Of a stretch of 64,000 bases of DNA, positions 27,431 to 37,319 are shown piece by piece. Position numbers and translations under genes: made by a program. How positions within the stretch are numbered: the first letter of the stretch is position 1; each line of letters begins with the position of its first letter. The stretch covers positions 3,534,001-3,598,000 of the forward strand of contig NZ_CP032543.1 of assembly GCF_003610995.1 (NCBI RefSeq), given 5' to 3'. Under the pieces are notes generated by a model. It had not been told where the DNA came from. It ran no database searches and saw only the letters and a program-made list of their open reading frames with translations. Origin of the DNA: Streptomyces griseus subsp. griseus. Its GTDB lineage: Bacteria > Actinomycetota > Actinomycetes > Streptomycetales > Streptomycetaceae.

Positions 27431-29119
27431 ATGACATCACGCACCAGTTCCGGCCTTCCCAGGCGTACGTTCGTGGTCACCGCCGCCGCTGCCGCGGCCG
27501 CCGCGGCGACCGCCGGCCCGGCCGTTCCCGCGGCGGCCGCGACCGCCGCGCACCGGGCCCCGCGTCCCCGTACCGGATCGGTGGTGGTCCGTACGACCGC
27601 GGGCCGTATCGCCGGTCAGCGACTCGACGACGTCACCGTCTTCCGCGGTGTCCCCTACGCGGCCCCGCCCGTGGGACCGCTGCGCTTCGCCTCCCCCCGG
27701 CCGCCCGAACCGTGGAACGGGATACGGGACGCCACCGCCTTCGGCGCGCCCGCGTTGCAGACCGACTACCTGCCGGACAGCAGCGAGGACTGCCTGTACG
27801 CCAACGTCTGGACGCCGGGCACCACGGGCCGCCGCCCAGTGGTGGTCTACATCCACGGCGGCGGCTGGTTCCTCGGGGCGGGCAGCGAGCCCGACTACGA
27901 CGGCGCCAAGCCCGCCGTGCGCGGGGACATGGTCGTCATCAACTTCAACTACCGCCTTGGGCTGTTGGGTTGGGGCCTTCACGAGGAGTTCACCGACCGG
28001 CGGACCTCGTCCTTCGCCAACTGGGGCCTCCAGGACCAGGCGGCGCTGCTGCGGTGGGTCCAGGCGAACGCGGCTGCCTTCGGCGGCGATCCGGGCAACA
28101 TCACGCTGGCCGGGACCTCGGCCGGCGGCTCCAGCACCTGGCAGCTCAGCCTGCTGCCGCAGCTCCGCGGGGTGATCAGGCGCGCGGTGCCCATCAGCGT
28201 CAAGCACGTCTGGAATCCCGCGAGTTCGACCACCCCCCAGGAGTCCCGCGAGGTCTACGCGCTGCTCGCTTCCCGGCTCGGCACCACGGTCGCCGGACTG
28301 CGCGGCGTATCGGGCCTGGAGTTGAAGGCCGCCTGGGAGACGCTGTACTCCGGCGACCCGTCCGAGCGGCCGGTGACCGGCTGGCGCGAGTACCGGGGGC
28401 CGGTGCCCGACGGGCAGTGGATGCGCGGGTACGACCATGAGCTGCCCACCCCACGGATACCGATCATGCCGGTGTACGCCCGTACCGAGGGCTCGTTCTT
28501 CACCGGCGGGCCCGGCTACCCCTACCCGGGTCCGCTGCCCACCGACGACGCCGAGCTGCGCGAGGCCGTCTTCATGGTGCTGCGCAAGGGCGGCGCCCGG
28601 GTCGGCCTGCGCGACGCCGACCAGGCCATCGCCTTCTACCGCAAGGCCACCGTGGCCGACGGGCTGCCGCAGGACCCGATGTCGCTCTGGACGGAGATCT
28701 GGGGCGACGGGCTCTTCCGCTACCAGATCATCCGGCTCGCCGAGCGGCACGCCCGCCAGGGCCGGTCGCCGCAGTACCTGATGGAGTTCGCCCAGCCGGT
28801 GCGGGCCCCCTACTCCGGCACTCCCCACGAGGCGACGTCGAAGTTCCTGTTCGGCTCGCACGCGCTGCCCGTCAACGAGCCCGCGTACGGCGACGGCCCG
28901 CTGGAGCGCCAGGTCTCCGACACCCTGATCGACCTGGTCGCCTCCTTCGCCCGCGACGGCAGGCCGGTCTCCCCGCACGCCCCCGCGTGGCCGGAGTTCG
29001 CGCCCCGCACCGCCAGCACGATGGTGGTCGGCGGCCCGGACGTCGCCCGCCTCTCCACCACCTTCAAGGAACGCCAGCTCCGCTACTGGGACCGGGCCGG
29101 CTGGGTGCCCCGTACCTGA
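27431..29119 (+). CDS. Secreted carboxylesterase, type B
   Basis: The 562-residue protein begins with a twin-arginine-like signal (PRRTFVVTAAAAAAAAA), so export by Tat is likely. Alpha/beta-hydrolase features are VVVYIHGGGWFLG (oxyanion hole), the nucleophile elbow GTSAGGSS, the acid residue in ARTEGSFF and His in GTPHEA. The family hydrolyses esters or amides. In this setting it may unmask or trim an exported product, though it could equally act as an acyltransferase. It leads the esterase - asparagine synthetase - NAT set. Confidence 0.83.
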   Translation: MTSRTSSGLPRRTFVVTAAAAAAAAATAGPAVPAAAATAAHRAPRPRTGSVVVRTTAGRIAGQRLDDVTVFRGVPYAAPPVGPLRFASPRPPEPWNGIRDATAFGAPALQTDYLPDSSEDCLYANVWTPGTTGRRPVVVYIHGGGWFLGAGSEPDYDGAKPAVRGDMVVINFNYRLGLLGWGLHEEFTDRRTSSFANWGLQDQAALLRWVQANAAAFGGDPGNITLAGTSAGGSSTWQLSLLPQLRGVIRRAVPISVKHVWNPASSTTPQESREVYALLASRLGTTVAGLRGVSGLELKAAWETLYSGDPSERPVTGWREYRGPVPDGQWMRGYDHELPTPRIPIMPVYARTEGSFFTGGPGYPYPGPLPTDDAELREAVFMVLRKGGARVGLRDADQAIAFYRKATVADGLPQDPMSLWTEIWGDGLFRYQIIRLAERHARQGRSPQYLMEFAQPVRAPYSGTPHEATSKFLFGSHALPVNEPAYGDGPLERQVSDTLIDLVASFARDGRPVSPHAPAWPEFAPRTASTMVVGGPDVARLSTTFKERQLRYWDRAGWVPRT

Positions 29120-29187
29120 TTCGCACGGCCCGACTTCCCCACAGCGCTGTTGACACGGCTGAACACGAGGAAAGGAACCGAGGCACT

Positions 29188-31044
29188 ATGTGTGGACTCG
29201 CAGGCTGGATCGGCTACGACCGCGATCTGACCCGACTGGGCGCCACCGCCCAGGCCATGACCGCCACGATGGCCTGCCGGGGCCCGGACGACGAAGGGGT
29301 GTGGACCGACCCGCATGTGGCGCTCGGCCACTGCCGGCTCTCGGTCATCGACCTGGAGGGCGGCCGGCAGCCGATGCACGTCACCGCGCCCGACGACGGG
29401 CTCCCGACCGTCGTCTACACCGGTGAGGTATACAACTTCCTGGAGCTGAAGGAGGAGTTGAGCGGGCTCGGCCATGAGTTCCGCACCTCCAGCGACACCG
29501 AGGTGGTGCTCCACGCCTACCTCCAGTGGGGCGAGGACTTCGCCCGGCGGCTCAACGGGATGTACGCGCTGGCCATCTGGGACCCGCGCACCGAGGAACT
29601 CCTGCTGGTCCGGGACCGGATGGGCGTCAAGCCGCTCTTCTACTACCCGACCCGCGACGGGGTCCTCTTCGGCTCCGAGGCGAAGGCGATCCTGGCCCAC
29701 CCGGAGGCCGAGGCTGTCGTGGACCGCGAGGGCCTGGCGGAGATCTTCGCCATCATCAACACCCCCGGGCACGCGGTCTTCAAGGGCATGCACGAGGTGG
29801 TCCCCGGCACGGTCGTCCGCTTCACCAAGGACGGCCACACCGCCCGCGCCTACTGGGAGCTGACGGCCCGGCCGCACGGCGACGACCTCGACACCACCAT
29901 CGCCCAGGTCCGTGAACTCCTCGACGACATCGTGCGGCGCCAGCTCATCGCGGACGTCCCCGTGGGCACCCTGCTCTCCGGCGGACTGGACTCCAGCGCG
30001 CTGACCGCACTGGCCGCCAAGGCCTTCCGGGACCAGGGGCGCTCCGAGCGCGTCAAGGCGTTCTCGATCGACTTCAAGGGCAACGACGAGGCCTTCGCCG
30101 GCAACGGGATCTGGCAGGACCCCGACACCCCGTACGCCGTCGAGGTCGCCGAGCACTGCGGCGCCGAGCACATCATCGTGGAGCTGGAGAACGCCGACGT
30201 CCTGGACAAGTCCATCCGCGCCCGCGTTCTGCGCTGCCAGGACCTCCCCATCTCCACCGGCGACATGGAGCACTCGCTGCTCCACCTGTGCACCGCGCTG
30301 AAGCGGCAGGTGACCGTGGCCCTGTCCGGGGAGACCGCCGACGAACTGTTCGGCGGCTACAACTGGTTCTTCGACAAGGAGGCCGTCGAAGGGGACACGT
30401 TCCCCTGGTACGACGCCTGGCGACGGCTCGGCGGGCTGGACACCATGAAGGAGATCGGGCTGTGGGACCGGCTCGGTCTGGAGGAGTACGTCAAGACGCG
30501 GTACGCCGAGGCGCTGGCGGAGGTGCCCCGGCTGGAGGGCGAGTCCGGCCGTGAGGAGCGCATGCGCGAGCTGGTCTACCTCAACATCTCCCGCTGGGAG
30601 AACTTCCTGCTGGACCGGAAGGACCGGATCAGCATGGCGGCCAGCCTGGAGGTCCGGGTCCCGTTCACCGACCACCGGCTCGTCGAGTACGTCTTCAACG
30701 TTCCGTGGGAGATGAAGAACTTCGACGGGCGCGAGAAGAGCCTGCTGCGCGCGGCCGTCGCCGACGTGCTCCCGGAGTCGGTGCTGACCCGCAAGAAGAG
30801 CCCCTACCCCTCCACCCAGGACCTGGAGTACGTCCGGGCCCTGCGCGACCAGGTCGCCGCCCTGCTCCACGAGGGCTCACCGGTGCTGGAGCTGGTCCCG
30901 GCCGCGGGCATCCAGCGGCTGCTGGACAAGCCGCTGGAGTCGTACGCCGGTCTCGGCGGGCTCTGGGGGACGCGCGCGGTGATGGAGCGGCTGGTCGAGT
31001 TCAACACCTGGGTCACCGAGTACGGGGTCCGGGTCGAGGCGTGA
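29188..31044 (+). CDS. Asparagine synthetase B-like glutamine-hydrolysing amidotransferase
   Basis: The 618-residue protein has Cys2 as N-terminal nucleophile (MCGLAGWIGYD) and a synthetase domain with pyrophosphate loop LLSGGLDSSALTAL and ISMAASLEVRVPFTDHRL. The full length and intact motifs suggest an active glutamine-dependent enzyme that adenylates a carboxylate and amidates it. It could make asparagine. In a biosynthetic cluster, however, such enzymes often amidate a pathway carboxylic acid, and 3-hydroxyanthranilate is the obvious candidate. A GAGGAAAGG ribosome-binding site precedes the ATG. Confidence 0.85.
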   Translation: MCGLAGWIGYDRDLTRLGATAQAMTATMACRGPDDEGVWTDPHVALGHCRLSVIDLEGGRQPMHVTAPDDGLPTVVYTGEVYNFLELKEELSGLGHEFRTSSDTEVVLHAYLQWGEDFARRLNGMYALAIWDPRTEELLLVRDRMGVKPLFYYPTRDGVLFGSEAKAILAHPEAEAVVDREGLAEIFAIINTPGHAVFKGMHEVVPGTVVRFTKDGHTARAYWELTARPHGDDLDTTIAQVRELLDDIVRRQLIADVPVGTLLSGGLDSSALTALAAKAFRDQGRSERVKAFSIDFKGNDEAFAGNGIWQDPDTPYAVEVAEHCGAEHIIVELENADVLDKSIRARVLRCQDLPISTGDMEHSLLHLCTALKRQVTVALSGETADELFGGYNWFFDKEAVEGDTFPWYDAWRRLGGLDTMKEIGLWDRLGLEEYVKTRYAEALAEVPRLEGESGREERMRELVYLNISRWENFLLDRKDRISMAASLEVRVPFTDHRLVEYVFNVPWEMKNFDGREKSLLRAAVADVLPESVLTRKKSPYPSTQDLEYVRALRDQVAALLHEGSPVLELVPAAGIQRLLDKPLESYAGLGGLWGTRAVMERLVEFNTWVTEYGVRVEA

Positions 31045-31098
31045 CACGGCCCCGCCACCCCGCCGCTGTCCCCGACCCCCTGAAGGAGTGATGACCCG

Positions 31099-31983
31099 AT
31101 GTACGCCACCGGGCTGCCCGTCGACGTCGACCGCTCGCCCGAGTGGGGAGCGGACCGACTCGACCTCGACGCCTACCTGCTGCGGATCGGCTACGAAGGC
31201 GCCCGGGACGACTCGCTGAAGACCCTTCAGCAGCTGCACCGGGCGCACATGAGCACCATCTGTTTCGAGAACGTCGACATCGCGGTGGGCCGCACGGTCT
31301 CCCTCGACATGGCCGAGCTGGAGCGGAAACTGGTCCGCTCCGGACGCGGCGGCTACTGCTACGAGAACAACCTGCTGTTCGCCGCCGTACTCGACCGCTT
31401 CGGCTTCCCCGTGATCCGGATGCTCTCGCGCATCCGGGAGGGCGACACCAGGCGCCGCTTCCGCTCGCACACCTCCCTGCTGGTCAGGACGGGGGACGAG
31501 CCGGAGACGGTGTGGCTGGCCGACCCCGGCTACGGCTACGCCGGGCTCATCGAGCCGATCCCGCTGCGCGAGGGCGCCCGGTCCACCGTGGCGGGCTGGA
31601 GCTGGGAACTGGGCGTCGACGACGACCACTGGGTGCTGCGGTCGCGGACCCGTGAGGGCGGCTGGACGGATCTGTACGCCTTCCGGCCGGAGCGCCAGTA
31701 CGAGGTCGACTACCAGGCGGCCCACTACGTCAGCTCCACCCGGCCCGGCTCCCCGTTCGTCAACCGGCTGGTGGCGCAGCGGGGTTCGGAGACCGTACGG
31801 CACCGGCTGCGCAACGACGTCCTGATCACCGACCATCCGGACGGGCGCACCGAGCGTGCGGTGCTCGGCCCGGAGCAGGTGGTGGCCGCGCTGCGGGAGA
31901 AGTTCGGCCTCACCCTCACGGACGAGGACGTCTCGCTGCTCCTGGGGTTCCTGCACCGGGGGGACGACGGCCCCGCCTCCTGA
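31099..31983 (+). CDS. Arylamine N-acetyltransferase (NAT) family
   Basis: The 294-residue protein has the full Cys-His-Asp triad: Cys in RGGYCYENN, His in RFRSHTSLL and Asp in WLADPGYG. NATs move acetyl (or polyketide acyl) groups from CoA or carrier proteins to arylamines, arylhydroxylamines or hydrazines. In this cluster possible acceptors are 3-hydroxyanthranilate, a hydrazine made after nitrosation, or an amine for self-protection. It is the last gene before a strong terminator and lies 54 bp after the asparagine synthetase gene. Confidence 0.87.
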   Translation: MYATGLPVDVDRSPEWGADRLDLDAYLLRIGYEGARDDSLKTLQQLHRAHMSTICFENVDIAVGRTVSLDMAELERKLVRSGRGGYCYENNLLFAAVLDRFGFPVIRMLSRIREGDTRRRFRSHTSLLVRTGDEPETVWLADPGYGYAGLIEPIPLREGARSTVAGWSWELGVDDDHWVLRSRTREGGWTDLYAFRPERQYEVDYQAAHYVSSTRPGSPFVNRLVAQRGSETVRHRLRNDVLITDHPDGRTERAVLGPEQVVAALREKFGLTLTDEDVSLLLGFLHRGDDGPAS

Positions 31984-32002
31984 GGAACGCCCGCTGCGAC
32001 AC

Positions 32003-32039
32003 GGCGAGGGCCCCGGCACCTGGTGCCGGGGCCCTCGCC
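32003..32039. terminator. Strong hairpin terminator
   Basis: The perfect inverted repeat GGCGAGGGCCCCGGCACC / TGGTGCCGGGGCCCTCGCC sits between the convergent NAT and MFS genes. It should stop transcription from both sides. Confidence 0.88.
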
Positions 32040-32054
32040 GTACCTCTTCCCGCC

Positions 32055-33278
32055 CTAGAGCAGCGAGACGATCGCCGGTCCGAAGGCCGCGCCGAGCAGA
32101 TAGCAGAGGTTGAACAGCCCGATCGCCGCCGGGCGTTCCTCGTCGGGCACCGCCTTGGTGGAGTGCACCGCGAAGACGCCCTGTCCGGAGGCGGCCGCGA
32201 TCGAGGCGAGGGCCTGCGCCAGCAGGAGCAGGATCGCGACGGTGCTCACCGAGGCGAGCAGCACCCCGGCGGCGCTCAGGGCGACCAGGGTGATGATGAC
32301 CGGCTGCCGGCCCACCTTCGCCGAGAGGGCCACCACCAGCCAGGAGAGCGCACCGCCCAGCAGCAGCGGCCACACCATCGCCACGCCGATCTTGCCGCTG
32401 GACCACGTCGTGTGGTCCGACAGCGCGTCCGGCACCGCGAACATCAGCCCGAAGTTGACCGCCGCGAGCAGGAACGCCAGCACCGAGGAGATCAGGAAGA
32501 CGGGGCTGCGTACCACCACCGCCGGGACGAACCCCTGCGGCCTGCGCCGCAGATGCCACACCAGGGCCGCGATCGTCAGTACGGAGAGGACCCCGGCGAC
32601 CGGCGGGTAGTGCGGGACGAAGACCAGGGCCGTGACCACGGCGGTGAGCAGCACCGCGCCGAGCCCGTCGAAGGCGGCGGTCGAGGTCGGCCGGGTGGAG
32701 ACCCGCCCGATGATGACGAGCAGCGCGATCAGGCTGAGCGCGGGCAGGGCGAGGGTCGCCTGCCAGTTGAGGGCGTCGTTGGCCAGCGAGCCGACCAGCG
32801 GCGCGGTGGAGCCGACCACCGCGAGGGAGGCGGTGACGAAGCCCATGGAGCGGGCGGAGTTCGTCAAGCTCATCGCGATGGAGGTGAGGCCCGCGGTGCC
32901 GAGGGCCTGGAGCGCGCAGCCGATGATGACGGCCGGCAGCGCCGGCACGGTCAGCACCAGGAGCGCGCCGAGCAGGACCAGCGCCCCGCAGGCGCTGAGC
33001 GCGGCCCGGGCGCCCCGGTGGCGCAGCAGCCCGGTCATCAGGGGGGTGCCCACCGCGATGCCCCAGCCGAAGGCGGTGACGCCCCAGGTGACGGTTCCGG
33101 TGGTGGTGGACAGGTCGCGGGCGATGTCGTCCAGGACCAGCGCGGGTCCGGCGATGCCGAACGAGAGCGGTCCGGCCATCAGCCCCAGCCAGTAGGTGGG
33201 GATGCGCGGGGTGTCGGGTCCGGATGGGTCCGCGTCCGCCGGACGCGCGGTGCCCGGGCCCGCGAGGGATTCACTCAT
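32055..33278 (-). CDS. MFS exporter
   Basis: The 407-residue protein has about 12 hydrophobic helices and short loops, e.g. LSVLTIAALVWHLRRRPQG and SVLAFLLAAVNFGLMF. It resembles drug/proton antiporters of the major facilitator superfamily. Its position next to the biosynthetic genes suggests export of the cluster A product or self-resistance. The start at 33278 (MSESLAGPGTARPADADP) gives a soluble N-terminus of about 28 residues. Confidence 0.82.
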   Translation of the reverse strand: MSESLAGPGTARPADADPSGPDTPRIPTYWLGLMAGPLSFGIAGPALVLDDIARDLSTTTGTVTWGVTAFGWGIAVGTPLMTGLLRHRGARAALSACGALVLLGALLVLTVPALPAVIIGCALQALGTAGLTSIAMSLTNSARSMGFVTASLAVVGSTAPLVGSLANDALNWQATLALPALSLIALLVIIGRVSTRPTSTAAFDGLGAVLLTAVVTALVFVPHYPPVAGVLSVLTIAALVWHLRRRPQGFVPAVVVRSPVFLISSVLAFLLAAVNFGLMFAVPDALSDHTTWSSGKIGVAMVWPLLLGGALSWLVVALSAKVGRQPVIITLVALSAAGVLLASVSTVAILLLLAQALASIAAASGQGVFAVHSTKAVPDEERPAAIGLFNLCYLLGAAFGPAIVSLL

Positions 33279-33373
33279 CGGTTCTCCAGAGGTGGGGGGC
33301 GGGCCGGGCGGGCTCCGCGGGGGCGGACCCGGCCCGGCACCGCCCGGTGTGCCGGGCGGTCACTCGGCCGGGG

Positions 33374-34446
33374 TCAGGCGGACAGCGTCGGGTAGTCGGT
33401 GTAGCCGCGGTGGTCGCCGCCGTAGAACGTGGACGGGTCGGCCTGGTTGTACGGGCCGCCGGCCCGGATGCGGCGCGGCAGGTCCGGGTTGGCGAGCCAG
33501 AGGGAGGCGAGGGAGACCGCGTCGGCGAGGTCGTCCTGGAGGACCTCCTGCGCCGCCTCGGGGGTCACCGAGGCCTCCGTACCCGTCTTGTGCGGGTTGA
33601 GGATGAGCATGCCCGGCCACTCGGCCCGGATCAGCTCGGTGACCGCGCGGTGGCCGAACTCCATGATGTGGACGTAGGCGAGGTTGTACGGGGCCAGGGT
33701 GCGGATCAGCGTGCGGTACAGCTCGGCCGGGTCGCTCTCGCTGACGCCCTCGCTGGTGGAGCCGGGGGAGATCCGGATGCCGACGCGCTCGGGGCCGATC
33801 GCGTCGCTGACGGCCCGCGCCACCTCGTCGGCGAACCGCACCCGGTTCTCCACCGAGCCGCCGTAGACATCGGTGCGGTGGTTGGAGCCGTCGGCCAGGA
33901 ACTGCTGGATGAGGTAGCCGTTGGCCCCGTGCAGCTCCACGCCGTCGAACCCGGCGTCGACCGCGTGCTTGGCGGCGGAGACGAAGTCCTCCACGGTCCG
34001 CGCGATGTCCTCCAGGGTCATCTCGCGCGGCACCGGGTGGTCGACCATGCCGTCGGGGTGTACATCTGCCCGCCGGTGGCGATGGCCGAGGGGGCGACCG
34101 GAAGGGCGCCGTCCGGGTAGAGGCTGGGGTGGCCCACCCGGCCGGAGTGCATGAGCTGGACGAAGATCCGGCCGCCGGCGGCGTGCACCGCGTCGGTCAC
34201 GCCCCGCCAGGCCTCGGCCTGCTCGGGGGAGTGCAGTCCGGGGGTGTCGATGTAACCCTGGCCGATCACGCTCGGCTGGGTGCCCTCGGTGATGATCAGC
34301 CCGGCCCCGGCGCGCTGGGCGTAATACTCGGCGGTGAGCCCGTTGACGGAGCGGTCGGCGGAGCGGCTGCGGGTCATGGGTGCCATCACCAGTCGGTTCG
34401 GCAGGGTCATCTTGCCCACTCGCAGCGGCGTGAACAGCTCGTCCAT
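33374..34446 (-). pseudogene. Old Yellow Enzyme (NADH:flavin oxidoreductase), one-base frameshift
   Basis: The N-terminal frame (MDELFTPLRVGKMTLPNR..., ending ATGGQMYTP) and the C-terminal frame (MVDHPVPREMTLEDIARTV...) join into a 357-residue FMN ene-reductase. Motifs include FVQLMHSGR, GFDGVELHGANGYL, DVYGGSVENR and the YTDYPTL C-terminus. The break is at 34055-34058, where a G run of four should be five to restore MYTPDGMVDHPV. OYEs reduce activated alkenes with NAD(P)H; here one could tailor the aromatic/dihydro intermediates. GGAGG five bases upstream fixes the start at 34446. Confidence 0.8.
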
Positions 34447-34625
34447 GGCGTCCTCCATCGGGTTGTGATCATCGGTGGGATGTCCTGATCACAACGGTAG
34501 GAACGGCGCTCTCTCCTCGAATCCGTAGTCTCTACTGCTCCCGGTACGTATTCACGGGTAAGTACCATGGGACCGTATACCGAGGGCGTGCGGACGGATC
34601 TTGGAGCGGGTGGAGGGGGACGTCG

Positions 34626-37319
34626 GTGCTGTACGGGCGAACCACCGAACAGGAGCGGCTGGCTCAGCTGGTGGCCGGGGCGCGTGCCGGGTGCAGCGGG
34701 GCTCTTCTGGTGCGCGGCGAGGCGGGCATCGGCAAGACCGCACTGCTGGACTGGCTCGCCGAGACAGCTTCCCAGACCGACGCCGCCGACGCGACCGACG
34801 GCCGAGAGCTGCGCATCTTACGGGTCACCGGGGTGGAGCCGGAAGCGGATCTGGCCTTCGGCGGCCTCGTCCAGCTGCTGTGGCCGGTGCAGGACCGGCT
34901 GAACGCCCTGCCCGAGCCGCAGGCCGCCGCGTTACGCGCGGTGCTCGGCACCGGCGGTGAGCAGCGGGGACCCGACCGCTTCCTGACCGGGCTCGCGGTC
35001 CTCACCGTCCTGGCCGACCTCGCCGAGGACGGTCCCCTTCTGTGCCTGGTCGACGACGCCCAGTGGCTGGACCAGGCCACCGCCGAGGCCCTGCTCTTCG
35101 CCGCCCGCCGGCTCGCCGCCGAGGGTGTGGCGATCGTGCTGGCCGGCCGGGACGACGGCTTCACCGCCCCCGGCATCCCGGAACTCCAGCTCTCCCGGCT
35201 GAACTTCGAGGACTCCTCGCGCCTGCTGGCCGACCGGGGCCGCGCCCCCGCCCTGCGCTCCCAGATCATCACCGAGTCCGCGGGGAACCCGCTGGCCCTC
35301 ATCGAGTTCGACGCCGCACGGCGTGACCAGCCGCACCAGCATGCCCCCCTGCCCGTCGCGGACCGTGTGTTCTCGGCCTTTCGGTCACAGATCGGCAGAC
35401 TGCCCGAACGCACCCGGCTGATGATGCTCATCGCGGCGGCCGAGGGGCGGGGCGATCTGCCGCTGCTGCTGCGGGCCTCGGAGCTGCTCGGCGTGGGGAT
35501 CGGCGATCTGGAGGAGGCCGAGCGGGCGGGCCTGATGTACGTCATGGACGGCACCGTCACCTTCCGGCATCCGCTGATCGCCTCGGCCACGTACCAGGGA
35601 TCGGTGCTCGCCCGCCGGATCGCCGTGCACCGGGCGCTGGGCGAGGCCGCCGCGGACCCGGACTGCCGCGCCCGCCATCTGCTGGCCGTGGCCACCGGAC
35701 CCGACCAGGAGGTGGCCCTGGAGCTGGCCGCCGCCGCCGGGCGCGCCCGGGGCCGTACGGCGTACGCGGCGGCCTCCGGCCTGTTCGGCCACGCCGCCCG
35801 GATCACCACCGACGACCACCAGCGCGCCTCCTGGCTGGCCGAAGCGGCCGTGCTGGCCCTCACCGCCGGTCACGCCGCGCAGGCGGACCGGCTCGCCCAG
35901 GAGGCCGACGCGCTCACGGACGACCCGGCCGCCGGGGCCCAGGCCGCCTCGGTGCGGGCGGCCGTCGTCTTCGAGCTGGGCGACCAGAGCGAGGCGGCCC
36001 ACGGCCTGCTGGCCCGGGTCGGTGACGCCGCCACCGCGGAGACGGCCGGGCTGCTCCGTACCGCCGCTGCCTACGGCTGGCTGGCCGGTGACGCGGACGC
36101 GGTGCGCGCGGCGGCGGGCCGGCTCGCGGCGGGCGGGTGCGCCGATCCGCTGGCCGAGGGTCTCGACCGGCTCTGCGAGGACGACGCCGGGCACGGGCTG
36201 CCGCTGATCGCCCGGTTCCTGGCCGGGCGCCTCGACGCGCCCGACACCCGCGAGGCCGACGAGCAGGCCGTCCGGATGCTCACGCTGACCTGCGGCACGA
36301 TCCTCGGCGACGACGAGGCGGCGCTCGACCTGGCCTCGGCGGAGGTGCGCTGGTGCCGCTCCCAGGCGTTGATCGGTGAACTCCCGTACGCCCTCGACAT
36401 CCTGGCGCAGAACCAGGTCCTGGCCGGACGCCACCGGGACGCCGAGGCGGCGGTGACCGAGGCGGAGGAGATCGCCCGTGACACCGGGATGCGGCAGCGC
36501 CTGGTCCGGCTCGGCGCGGTGCGCGCCCGGGTGGCCGCCATCGAGGGCGACGCGCAGCGCGTACGCGAGCTGGCCGACGCCACACCGGCCGCGCTGCGCA
36601 CCGGAGTCGACTGCGCACGCGTCCTCCTCGACCTGGGCCTAGGCGACTTCGACGCGGCCCTCACCCGGCTGGACCCGCCGCCGCCCGGCCCCGACCGGTA
36701 CACCTGGCTCTCCCTCTCCACCGCCGCCGACCAGGTCGAGGCCGCCGTCCGGCTCGGCAGACCGGAGCGCGCCGAGGAGGCGCTGCGCCACTTCGAGAAC
36801 TGGGCGTCGGCCGGGAGCGGCGCGGCCGAAGCCCCCTGGGCGCAGGCGGTGGCCCTCAGATGCCGGGCGCTCCTCAGCGACCGCCCGGAGGAGTTCACCC
36901 GGGCGCTGCTCCTGCACGAGAAGGGCGGCCGGCCCTTCGAGCGCGCCCGTACCGAGCTGCTGTACGGGGAGTGGCTGCGGCGGGCCCGGCGGCGCAACGA
37001 GGCCCGTGGCGTGCTGCGTTCGGCGCTGGCCACCTTCGAGCGGCTCCAGGCGGAGCCCTGGATGCGGCGGGCGGGTGCCGAACTCCAGGCCGCCGGGGAG
37101 CACTTGGTCACGGCCCGGATGCTGGCCGACAACCTGATCGACCGGCTGACCCCGCAGGAGCTCCAGGTGGTGCGGCTCGCCAAGGACGGCAGCAGCAGCC
37201 GGGAGATCGCCGCGCAGCTGTTCCTCAGCCCGCGCACGGTGGAGCACCACCTCTACAAGGCGTACCCGAAGCTCGGGGTGGGCTCGCGGCAGGAACTCGT
37301 ACTCCTCGATCTGACCTGA
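34626..37319 (+). CDS. LAL-type LuxR-family regulator with two TTA codons
   Basis: This 897-residue LAL has an N-terminal AAA-type ATPase (Walker A RGEAGIGKTALL, Walker B CLVDDAQWLD), a long TPR-like middle and a C-terminal LuxR helix-turn-helix (LTPQELQVVRLAKDGSSSRE). Such proteins are usually cluster-situated activators. The GTG start at 34626 has a GGAGG-type site upstream. Leu codons 65 (34818) and 103 (34932) are TTA, so expression should need bldA. Its placement just beyond the operons of cluster A suggests it drives them. Confidence 0.87.
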   Translation: MLYGRTTEQERLAQLVAGARAGCSGALLVRGEAGIGKTALLDWLAETASQTDAADATDGRELRILRVTGVEPEADLAFGGLVQLLWPVQDRLNALPEPQAAALRAVLGTGGEQRGPDRFLTGLAVLTVLADLAEDGPLLCLVDDAQWLDQATAEALLFAARRLAAEGVAIVLAGRDDGFTAPGIPELQLSRLNFEDSSRLLADRGRAPALRSQIITESAGNPLALIEFDAARRDQPHQHAPLPVADRVFSAFRSQIGRLPERTRLMMLIAAAEGRGDLPLLLRASELLGVGIGDLEEAERAGLMYVMDGTVTFRHPLIASATYQGSVLARRIAVHRALGEAAADPDCRARHLLAVATGPDQEVALELAAAAGRARGRTAYAAASGLFGHAARITTDDHQRASWLAEAAVLALTAGHAAQADRLAQEADALTDDPAAGAQAASVRAAVVFELGDQSEAAHGLLARVGDAATAETAGLLRTAAAYGWLAGDADAVRAAAGRLAAGGCADPLAEGLDRLCEDDAGHGLPLIARFLAGRLDAPDTREADEQAVRMLTLTCGTILGDDEAALDLASAEVRWCRSQALIGELPYALDILAQNQVLAGRHRDAEAAVTEAEEIARDTGMRQRLVRLGAVRARVAAIEGDAQRVRELADATPAALRTGVDCARVLLDLGLGDFDAALTRLDPPPPGPDRYTWLSLSTAADQVEAAVRLGRPERAEEALRHFENWASAGSGAAEAPWAQAVALRCRALLSDRPEEFTRALLLHEKGGRPFERARTELLYGEWLRRARRRNEARGVLRSALATFERLQAEPWMRRAGAELQAAGEHLVTARMLADNLIDRLTPQELQVVRLAKDGSSSREIAAQLFLSPRTVEHHLYKAYPKLGVGSRQELVLLDLT

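Noticed and set aside
15571..34446. Cremeomycin cluster
   Set aside because: CreE/CreD-like genes are present, but cremeomycin uses an amino-hydroxybenzoate made by GriI/GriH-type enzymes, which are not seen here.
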